Positions 1 through 5,123 of a DNA stretch of 5,123 bases are shown in pieces. Numbering within the stretch: position 1 is the stretch's first letter; the number at the start of each line of letters is the position of its first letter. The stretch spans positions 1 through 5,123 of the forward strand of contig CAMMGP010000106.1 in the NCBI GenBank assembly GCA_946496415.1. The letters are read 5' to 3'. The translations under genes were made by a program, and so were the position numbers. This stretch comes from an uncultured Clostridia bacterium. Its GTDB lineage: Bacteria; Bacillota; Clostridia; Christensenellales; Aristaeellaceae. A model generated the notes under the pieces. That model did not search any database, was not told the DNA's origin, and worked only from the letters and a program-made list of their open reading frames with translations.

Positions 1-2201
1 GCGCCGACGCAGCTGGGGCAGCCGTTTTCGCAGGGGCAGGCGGCGAGGACTTCGCGCGCCTGACGGAAGAGTTCCTTGTCCATCTCGAACACGCGCTCGG
101 AGAGGCCGACGCCGCCGGGAATGGAATCGTAGAGGTAGATGGTGGGGCGGCCCGTGAAGGGGTCGCGCACGTGGTAGACCACGTGGACGTCCTGCGCGGA
201 ACACATCAGGTACATGGGCGCGATGTGGCGGAGGATGTGGGCGAGGCCGACCATGGCGTTCTTGACCGGCTCGCGCTCGTAGTCCGTTTCCAGCCATTCG
301 GGCAGCGTCCACCAGGCGGCGGTGGTCTGCATCTCCAGTTCCGGCAGCGTCACCGGGCCCCAGCCGAGGTTTTCATGGGTGTCAAAGCGTATCTTTTTGA
401 ACAGCGTGACGATGGAACTGACCAGCACCTCGCCGCGCGAGCGCGTCAGGGAGCCGGTAGGCACGCGGTCGAACTCGTCGAGCACCTTCAGGCTGGTGGT
501 GAGATCGGCGTCGGTGTAGTAGCCGACGTTGACGCGGCGCACGTAGGCCTTCTTTTCGTCGAAATCCAGCTGTTCCACCTGATACTGGTCGCCCTCGTGC
601 ATGTAGATGGCGTACTGATGGAGCAGCATCGGCACGGTGAAGCGATCCATCTCGCCGATGACGCGGTGCTTCTTGGGGTCGGTGATATCGACGATGAGGA
701 AGTTCTGGTCGCTGGCCGAGCGCAAATTGATGCCCGCCTGCGGAAATTCCTCCGCCATCCAATAGTAGCGGCCGGCCACATGGCGGAGAATGGCCTGATC
801 GCAGAGGTAGTCCAAGAGTTCCGCCGTGTCGTGGACGCCGTCGAACAGTTCGCCGTCCTCGAAGGGCAGTTCGTAGGCGGCGCACTTGATGTGGTTAAGG
901 AGGATGTACAAATTGTTCGGGTCGATGAGCGCCCGCTCGGGCGACTTGCCGAAGAAGTAGTCCGGGTGGTTGACGATGTACTGGTCGAGGGGGTTGGACG
1001 AGGCCACGAGGATCATCAGGCTCTTACCGCCCCGCCGCCCGGCGCGCCCGGCCTGTTGCCATGTGCTGGCGATGGTACCCGGGTAGCCGCAGAGCACGCA
1101 GGCGTCGAGTTGGCCGATGTCGATGCCCAGTTCCAGCGCGTTGGTGGAAACGACGGTAAGGATATTGCCGGCGCGCAGTTCGCGCTCGATTTCGCGCCGC
1201 TGCGTAGGCAGGTAGCCGCCGCGATAGCCGCGCACGCGGCCGGCGTTGCCGAGCGGGTCGCGCACCATGTCCTTCAAATAGCGCACCAGCACCTCCACGG
1301 TGAGGCGGGCGCGGGCAAAGACGATGGACTGCACCCCGGCGCGCAAAAGCCCGGCGGCGATGTTGCGCGTTTCCGGGATGGAGCCGGCGCGGATGCCGAG
1401 TTGGCGGTTGACGACCGGCGGATCGTAAAAGACCACGTGGCGCTCGCCCGCGGGCGCGCCGTTTTCGTCGATGAGGCGCACGGGGCGGCCGATCATCGCT
1501 TCGGCGAGTTCGCCGGGGTTGGCGATGGTGGCCGAGCAGCAGATAAACGTGGGATGGGAGCCGTAGAAGGCGCAGACGCGCTTTAAGCGGCGGATGACGT
1601 TGGCGAGGTTCGAGCCGAACACGCCGCGATAGGCGTGGATCTCGTCGATGACCACGTATTGGAGGTTTTCAAAGAGCTTGACCCACTTGGCGTGGTGCGG
1701 GAGGATGCCCTGATGGAGCATGTCCGGGTTGGTGACCACCACGTGGCCCGCCTGACGAATGGCCGTGCGCGCCGAGGCGGGGGTGTCGCCATCGTAGGTG
1801 TAGGCCTTGACCTCCGCGCCCATATCCTCGATGAGGGAATAGAGTTCCGCCGCCTGGTCGCTGGAAAGCGCCTTGGTGGGGAAGATGTAGAGGGCGCGGT
1901 TGGCCTCGTTTTGCAAAATGGCGTTGAGAACGGGCACGTTGTAGCAGAGCGTCTTGCCCGAGGCCGTGGGCGTGACCACCACGCAGTCCTCCCCCGCCAG
2001 CGCCGCCTCCATGGCGAGGCGCTGGTGGATGTAGGGCCGCTCAATGCCGCGCCGGGAAAGCGCCGCGACGAGGCGCGCATCCAGACCGGCGGGAAAATCG
2101 GCGTACTTCGCCTCCCGCGCGGGCAGCACGCGCCACGAGGTGACGTTTTTCATAAACGACGGGCTGCTTTTCAGGTGTTCGATGTAGCTTTCGACGTTCA
2201 T
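1..2201 (-). CDS. mrfA: MrfA/YprA-type DExH-box DNA repair helicase with C-terminal zinc-binding (DUF1998/MZB) domain, 3' end cut by window edge
   Basis: This frame is open from ATG at 2201 to the window edge (733 codons plus GC of an Ala codon). It encodes a superfamily 2 helicase of the MrfA family. In Bacillus subtilis MrfA is an ATP-dependent 3'-5' DNA helicase that acts with the exonuclease MrfB to remove mitomycin C adducts independently of UvrABC. Visible motifs: Walker A TPTASGKT (77-84), DEIH box (186-189), SAT (223-225), RGYRGGYLP (324-332), STNALELGIDIGQ (352-364) and motif VI QAGRAGRRG (383-391). The MZB region follows, ending in CPCENGCPSC with Cys722, 724, 728 and 731 as likely Zn ligands. 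The sequence runs nearly colinear with B. subtilis MrfA as I remember it (about 749 residues), so probably only a few tens of residues are missing. ATG at 2201 overlaps the thiI stop (ATGA) and lacks a good ribosome binding site, which suggests translational coupling. An mrfB gene may follow outside the window; this cannot be seen. Confidence 0.94.
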   Translation of the reverse strand, partial: MNVESYIEHLKSSPSFMKNVTSWRVLPAREAKYADFPAGLDARLVAALSRRGIERPYIHQRLAMEAALAGEDCVVVTPTASGKTLCYNVPVLNAILQNEANRALYIFPTKALSSDQAAELYSLIEDMGAEVKAYTYDGDTPASARTAIRQAGHVVVTNPDMLHQGILPHHAKWVKLFENLQYVVIDEIHAYRGVFGSNLANVIRRLKRVCAFYGSHPTFICCSATIANPGELAEAMIGRPVRLIDENGAPAGERHVVFYDPPVVNRQLGIRAGSIPETRNIAAGLLRAGVQSIVFARARLTVEVLVRYLKDMVRDPLGNAGRVRGYRGGYLPTQRREIERELRAGNILTVVSTNALELGIDIGQLDACVLCGYPGTIASTWQQAGRAGRRGGKSLMILVASSNPLDQYIVNHPDYFFGKSPERALIDPNNLYILLNHIKCAAYELPFEDGELFDGVHDTAELLDYLCDQAILRHVAGRYYWMAEEFPQAGINLRSASDQNFLIVDITDPKKHRVIGEMDRFTVPMLLHQYAIYMHEGDQYQVEQLDFDEKKAYVRRVNVGYYTDADLTTSLKVLDEFDRVPTGSLTRSRGEVLVSSIVTLFKKIRFDTHENLGWGPVTLPELEMQTTAAWWTLPEWLETDYEREPVKNAMVGLAHILRHIAPMYLMCSAQDVHVVYHVRDPFTGRPTIYLYDSIPGGVGLSERVFEMDKELFRQAREVLAACPCENGCPSCVG

Positions 2202-3340
2202 ACGATCTCTACGCGCGTGTTCTCCACGGCTTCTGCGACCAGCGCCTCGATATCCAGTTTGCGCTCTGCATCCGGCATGGTGTCGAGCTTGGGCTTGGTG
2301 ACGGGATGGCGGGGGGTGAACACAGTGCAGCAGTCCTCATAGGGCAGGATGGAAGTCTCGTAGGTGCCGATCTTTTCGGCGATCTCGGTGATCTCCAGTT
2401 TGTCCATGCCGATGAGCGGGCGGAACACAGGCATGCCGACCACCGCGTCCGTGCAGGTGATGGCCTCCATGGTCTGGCTGGCCACCTGCCCGAGGCTCTC
2501 GCCGGTGATGAGCGCCAGAGCGCCGAACTTGCGCGCCAGACGCTCGGCGATGCGCATCATGAAGCGGCGGGTGATGAGCGTGCCAAGGCCCTCGGGGCAT
2601 TTTTCGTGGATCTCCGTCTGCACCTTGGTAAAGGGCACGAGGTAGACGCGCATGCCGTTTTCGTATTCGCCCAGTATTTTTGCCAGCTGCAACACCTTGT
2701 CCAGCGCCAGTTCGCCGGTGTAGGGCGGGCTTTGGAAGTGGATGGCGCAGGTGGTGACGCCGCGCTTCATCAGCTGATAGCCGGCCACGGGGCTGTCGAT
2801 GCCGCCGGAGAGCAGGAGTGCCGCCTTGCCGCCCGTGCCCATGGGCATGCCGCCCACGGCCTTCCATTCCTCGACGCAGACGTAGGCGTGATCGCGGATC
2901 TCGACGTTGAGGCGATGCTCGGGGTGGTGGACGTCCACGTGCAGCTTGGAATTGTCTTCGAGCACGCGGCCACCGATCTCGGTGGCGATCTCCATGGAGT
3001 TCATGGGAAAATGCTTGTCCGAGCGGCGGGCGAAGACCTTGAACGAGCCAGAGAGCGGGCGCATCATTTCCACGCACTTGGCGGCGATGACGTCAAATTC
3101 CTTGGGCAGTTCCCACGCGGGGCTGACCGAGTAGACGCCGAACACGCGGCGCACGCGCTCGCCGCAGGCGCGCATATCCTCCACGCCGGCGACGTAGATG
3201 CGCGAATCGGCCAGCCACACCTGGCCGCCCAGGGGCTTGACGGCGCGGCGGACGTTCTCGGTGAGCGTCTTGAGAAAATAGGGGCGGTTCTGCCCCTTCA
3301 AATGGACTTCGCCAAAGCGTACCAGCAAAACTTCTCGCAT
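2198..3340 (-). CDS. thiI: ThiI, tRNA 4-thiouridine synthase (tRNA sulfurtransferase), short form without rhodanese domain
   Basis: This 380-residue cytoplasmic enzyme adenylates a uridine (normally U8) of tRNA and replaces its oxygen with sulfur to give 4-thiouridine. The N-terminus LLVRFGEVHLKGQNRPYF (5-22) is the family signature. An N-terminal ferredoxin-like domain (about 1-60) is followed by a THUMP RNA-binding domain (about 61-165). Next comes the PP-loop ATP pyrophosphatase domain with LLLSGGIDSPVAGY (175-188), HFQSPPYTGE (201-210) and TGESLGQVASQT (279-290). PYEDCCTVF (333-341) holds Cys337/Cys338; by my alignment Cys338 matches catalytic Cys344 of E. coli ThiI. The protein stops soon after, lacking the rhodanese domain that gives E. 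coli ThiI about 480 residues, so a role in thiazole synthesis through that domain is not expected. Start: AGAGGAGA (3346-3353) lies five bases before the ATG. The desulfurase stop is two bases upstream, and the ThiI stop overlaps mrfA by four bases. Confidence 0.97.
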   Translation of the reverse strand: MREVLLVRFGEVHLKGQNRPYFLKTLTENVRRAVKPLGGQVWLADSRIYVAGVEDMRACGERVRRVFGVYSVSPAWELPKEFDVIAAKCVEMMRPLSGSFKVFARRSDKHFPMNSMEIATEIGGRVLEDNSKLHVDVHHPEHRLNVEIRDHAYVCVEEWKAVGGMPMGTGGKAALLLSGGIDSPVAGYQLMKRGVTTCAIHFQSPPYTGELALDKVLQLAKILGEYENGMRVYLVPFTKVQTEIHEKCPEGLGTLITRRFMMRIAERLARKFGALALITGESLGQVASQTMEAITCTDAVVGMPVFRPLIGMDKLEITEIAEKIGTYETSILPYEDCCTVFTPRHPVTKPKLDTMPDAERKLDIEALVAEAVENTRVEIV

Positions 3341-3342
3341 GT

Positions 3343-4464
3343 TTATCTCCTCTGAAAGCGCCTCAGTTGCGGCCAGACGCGTCGAAGCACTTCGGCGGCG
3401 TAGTCGATCTCCTCAAGGGTGGTGTGCGGCGAAAGGCTGAAGCGCAGGGCGCTCTCGGCGCGATCCACGGGGATGCCCATGGCCGTGAGCACGCTCGAGA
3501 CCTTGCGCTTTTTTGACGAGCAGGCCGAGCCGGTGGAGGCGTAGACCCCCTCGGCCTCCAGCGCGTGGAGCATCGTCTCGCCGCGCACGCCGGGGAAGCT
3601 GATGTTGAGTATGTGCGGCGCGCCCTTTTCCGGGGCGGGGCCGTTGATCGCGGCCTCGGGCACGGCGTCCATGAAGGCCTTGACCATGTGGAGTTTTTTC
3701 TCCATCAGGCCGGAGGCACCCATCTCCCGGACGGCCTCGTAAAAGCCGGCGATGCCGGGGGTGTTCTCCGTGCCGGAGCGCAGATCCTCCTCCTGCCCGC
3801 CGCCAATGTGCTGCGGGTTGAGGCGCACGCCCTTTTTCACCGCCAGCGCGCCCACGCCCTTGGGGCCATGCAGCTTGTGGGCGCTGATGGTGTACATGTC
3901 CACATCGGCAAAGTGGAAGGGCACGCGCAGAAAGCCCTGCACGCCGTCCACATGGATGAGGGCGCGATCCGCGACGGTGCTTTTCAGGCGCTGCACGTCC
4001 AAGAGCGCGCCGGTTTCGTTGTTGACCTGCATGCAGCTTACGAGGCTGGCGCCGTCGTTCAGGGCTTTTTCCAGCGCTTCGTAGTCAAGCGCGCCCTCGC
4101 CGTCCACGGGAAGCACGCGCACCTCGTGGCCCATTGCGCGCAGTCGCTCGAAGGCGGCCAGCACCGAGGGGTGCTCCGTGGCGTTGACGGCCACGAGTTG
4201 TTTGCCGCGCATGCGCTCCACCGCGCCGAGGATGGCGAGGTTGTTGGCCTCCGTGCCGCCGGAGGTGAAGATGAGTTTTTCCCCCGACGCGCCGAGTTTT
4301 TCCAAAATCGCCTCGCGGCAGGCGCGCACCTGCCGGAAGGCCGCCACCGCCGGGCCGTAGACGGACGAGGGGTTGTGCCACCCCTCCTCCATGCACGCTG
4401 TCATCGCGCGGATGACGCCCTGTGTGGGCCGCGTGGTGGCGCTGTTGTCCAGATATGCTTTCAT
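3343..4464 (-). CDS. Group I cysteine desulfurase (NifS/IscS-like, NifZ-type partner of ThiI)
   Basis: This 373-residue PLP-dependent class V aminotransferase-fold enzyme converts cysteine to alanine and holds the sulfur as a persulfide. Visible residues: N-terminal YLDNSATT (4-11), TEANN (71-75), EHPS with PLP-stacking His98 (97-100), NNETG (148-152), HVDGVQ (171-176), SAHKLHGPKG with PLP-binding Lys197 (194-203), GGGQE (221-225), RSGTEN (229-234) and STGSACSS with catalytic Cys315 (310-317). The SGSAC-type loop marks group I rather than SufS-like group II. HVDGVQ has Gly where the family usually has Ala, a mild change. Position directly before thiI, two bases away, argues that it supplies sulfur to ThiI, like B. 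subtilis NifZ. A wider role in Fe-S assembly cannot be excluded, and no iscU or sufU is visible, so no gene symbol is given. The ATG overlaps the previous stop by four bases; the nearest GGAG is 13 bases upstream, so start by coupling is likely. Confidence 0.95.
   Translation of the reverse strand: MKAYLDNSATTRPTQGVIRAMTACMEEGWHNPSSVYGPAVAAFRQVRACREAILEKLGASGEKLIFTSGGTEANNLAILGAVERMRGKQLVAVNATEHPSVLAAFERLRAMGHEVRVLPVDGEGALDYEALEKALNDGASLVSCMQVNNETGALLDVQRLKSTVADRALIHVDGVQGFLRVPFHFADVDMYTISAHKLHGPKGVGALAVKKGVRLNPQHIGGGQEEDLRSGTENTPGIAGFYEAVREMGASGLMEKKLHMVKAFMDAVPEAAINGPAPEKGAPHILNISFPGVRGETMLHALEAEGVYASTGSACSSKKRKVSSVLTAMGIPVDRAESALRFSLSPHTTLEEIDYAAEVLRRVWPQLRRFQRR
3346..3353 (-). promoter_or_regulatory. 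Ribosome binding site of thiI, inside the end of the desulfurase gene
   Basis: AGAGGAGA on the minus strand is also part of the last desulfurase codons (CAG AGG AGA, then TAA). Five bases (TAAAC) separate it from the thiI ATG at 3340. A ribosome finishing the desulfurase would be placed on the next start, which favours matched synthesis of the two partner proteins. Confidence 0.85.
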
Positions 4465-4482
4465 ATGCTCTTATATGCTCCG
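4453..4482 (-). repeat. Three tandem 10-bp units over the stop/start overlap of the membrane protein and desulfurase genes
   Basis: On the minus strand the units are CGGAGCATAT, AAGAGCATAT and GAAAGCATAT. Each contains AGCATAT at an exact 10-base period, and neighbouring units match at 8 of 10 positions. The last four codons and stop of the upstream gene (TAT AAG AGC ATA TGA) and the first codons of the desulfurase (ATG AAA GCA TAT) are made of these units, in different frames. The first unit carries a GGAG that is the best, though distant, ribosome binding site candidate. The patch is AT-richer than its surroundings. Confidence 0.75.
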
Positions 4483-5033
4483 TCCCATACTTCCGCCGAA
4501 AGATAGCGGCGGTTGAAGATCGTTTTTTCCATCTCCTCATTGAGTTCAAGGACGACCAGATGCCATGCGCCCTTCTTTTCAAAGAAGAAGAAGTATTTCT
4601 TTGTCTCCTTGTTGAGGTACCAGCGATGTATCTGCACGCCGCTCTGCCGCGCGCAGGTCTGAAAAGCGCCGGAACCTTCCTCGCCGGCGGCGCGCAGGTC
4701 TTTGACGTCGAAGCTGGTCAGATACGTGCGCTTGCGGCCGTTCATCACCCGCGCCACGTCGAAAACGCCGTTGGTGAAGGAATAGTCGTACTCCGTGCGC
4801 AGGCGCATGCTTGCCCGCCAGAGGAGGAACGCCCCGCCGAGGAAGACTACGGCCATGCCCGCGGCCAGCGGACGAAAGCCGAGGCCGCCGTCCGCGCCCG
4901 TGTAGACGATGTTCACAAGCCCGGAAAGCCCCACAAGGGCGCAGAGAACGAGCAGCACCCAACAGGCGTAAAACAGCAGTTCATACAGCGCGCAGCGCTT
5001 GCGCGTCACAATCTGCTCCAGAAAAATATCCAT
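4461..5033 (-). CDS. Uncharacterised protein with two N-terminal membrane segments (possibly DUF6106-like)
   Basis: This 190-residue protein has no known function. A short basic cytoplasmic start (MDIFLEQIVTRKR) leads into a hydrophobic stretch at about 16-43 and a second at about 55-73, so both ends probably face the cytoplasm. The soluble part (about 78-190) begins RTEYDYSFTNGVFDVARVMNGRKR, then has beta-like segments including KKYFFFFEKKGAWHLVVLEL (145-164), and ends in a charged tail. The EYDYSFTNG...D...GRKR pattern and the MD.F.EQIV.RKR start recall a small Bacillota membrane family that I believe is DUF6106; I cannot confirm this without a profile search. There are no catalytic motifs, zinc clusters or signal peptidase site. 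The start is well supported: GGAGGT lies five bases before the ATG, behind a near-consensus promoter. It is the first gene of the operon and overlaps the desulfurase by four bases, but its neighbours are soluble enzymes, so context does not reveal its job. Confidence 0.85.
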   Translation of the reverse strand: MDIFLEQIVTRKRCALYELLFYACWVLLVLCALVGLSGLVNIVYTGADGGLGFRPLAAGMAVVFLGGAFLLWRASMRLRTEYDYSFTNGVFDVARVMNGRKRTYLTSFDVKDLRAAGEEGSGAFQTCARQSGVQIHRWYLNKETKKYFFFFEKKGAWHLVVLELNEEMEKTIFNRRYLSAEVWDGAYKSI

Positions 5034-5038
5034 TGCGC

Positions 5039-5044
5039 ACCTCC
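5039..5044 (-). promoter_or_regulatory. Ribosome binding site of the 190-residue membrane protein
   Basis: GGAGGT on the minus strand lies five bases (GCGCA) before ATG at 5033. It is a strong match to the anti-Shine-Dalgarno sequence at standard spacing and fixes the start of the first gene in the operon. Confidence 0.9.
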
Positions 5045-5061
5045 AAACCTGTCCATTCTGT

Positions 5062-5089
5062 ATTATAGCATAAGTTGGGCGATTGTCGA
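5062..5089 (-). promoter_or_regulatory. Sigma-A type promoter for the four-gene operon
   Basis: Read on the minus strand, -35 TCGACA (5089-5084, five of six matches to TTGACA) is followed by a 16-base spacer and a perfect -10 TATAAT (5067-5062). The TG one base before the -10 makes it an extended -10 (TGCTATAAT). Transcription would start near 5054-5057, giving a leader of only about 20 bases, with no room for a riboswitch or attenuator. An AT-rich tract at 5103-5116 lies where an UP element would sit; that is suggestive only. This is the only promoter I noticed in the window. Confidence 0.85.
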
Positions 5090-5123
5090 TAGAACATGGG
5101 GTAAAAATATGAAATTCCCCCGC

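Larger units (their letters stand above)
1..5057 (-). other. Inferred single transcription unit: membrane protein, cysteine desulfurase, thiI, mrfA
   Basis: The four genes share a strand and have junctions of -4, +2 and -4 bases. No terminator-like hairpin with a T-run was seen between them, and one strong promoter lies before the first. Both overlaps are of the ATGA type. The unit continues past the left edge, so its last gene and terminator are not visible. Internal promoters inside coding sequence cannot be excluded by eye. Confidence 0.8.

Noticed and set aside
171..1586. 471-codon open frame on the plus strand opposite mrfA
   Set aside because: It is antisense to the helicase, whose motifs are unmistakable. 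The translation is rich in Asp, His, Ala, Val and Gly with no recognisable domain, as expected for the complement of GC-rich coding DNA.
1635..4506. Further long plus-strand open frames (1635-2342, 2306-3355, 3565-4506)
   Set aside because: They are antisense to mrfA, thiI and the desulfurase, have biased composition (His/Asp/Ala/Gly), and show no family motif or convincing ribosome binding site.
4575..4600. GAA/GAAG-rich tract in the membrane protein gene, considered as a microsatellite
   Set aside because: It simply encodes the KKYFFFFEKK segment (TTC Phe codons) and is too short and imperfect to count as a repeat.
4085..4962. Other minus-strand frames overlapping the desulfurase and membrane protein genes
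   Set aside because: They are Arg-, Pro- and Ala-rich out-of-frame readings of recognised genes. The frame with the conserved motifs is the real one in each case.
5091..5102. GAACAT half-site just upstream of the -35, considered as a LexA/DinR operator because the operon includes a DNA repair gene
   Set aside because: The second half should read like GTTC after four bases, but the sequence is GGGTA-like, so the dyad is missing. No SOS box is supported.
5097..5121. GGGG and CCCC separated by an AT-rich stretch at the right edge, considered as a terminator hairpin of an upstream gene
   Set aside because: The stem is only four G-C pairs with a large loop and little further pairing, and no T-run follows. 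The window also ends here, so nothing can be supported.

Overview
The window is one strand of gene content. All recognisable genes lie on the minus strand, packed head to tail, and are read from right to left. The DNA is clearly GC-rich. The signals are of the Gram-positive type: an almost consensus sigma-A promoter, a GGAGGT ribosome binding site, a rhodanese-less ThiI of the Bacillus/Clostridium kind, and an MrfA (YprA) helicase. This points to a GC-rich member of the Bacillota, probably a clostridial lineage. The phylum is inferred with fair confidence; nothing here fixes the genus.

Layout in transcription order. At 5123-5034 there is a short non-coding stretch with a promoter (-35 TCGACA, 16-base spacer, extended -10 TGCTATAAT) and a strong ribosome binding site. 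At 5033-4461 is an uncharacterised 190-residue protein with two N-terminal membrane segments. At 4464-3343 is a group I (NifS/IscS-like) PLP-dependent cysteine desulfurase. At 3340-2198 is ThiI, the tRNA 4-thiouridine synthase. At 2201-1 is the first 733 codons of an MrfA-type DExH DNA-repair helicase, cut by the left window edge just after its zinc-binding cysteine cluster.

The gene junctions are a 4-base overlap, a 2-base gap and a 4-base overlap, so the four genes are almost certainly one operon driven by the promoter at the right end. The central pair has a clear joint function. The desulfurase takes sulfur from cysteine as a persulfide, and ThiI uses it with ATP to make 4-thiouridine (normally position 8) in tRNA. 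ThiI ends after its PP-loop domain and has no rhodanese domain, which fits direct sulfur hand-over from a dedicated desulfurase, as known for the Bacillus subtilis NifZ-ThiI pair. The helicase belongs to a family that removes DNA adducts such as those made by mitomycin C. Its link with tRNA thiolation here is positional only. The role of the first, membrane-anchored gene is unknown.

No RNA genes, mobile elements, CRISPR arrays or terminators were seen. The long open frames on the plus strand are antisense shadows of these genes. No wholly new system is evident. The points most worth a second look are the unknown membrane protein leading the operon, the linkage of mrfA to the thiolation genes, and a 10-bp tandem triplet sitting exactly on a start/stop overlap.
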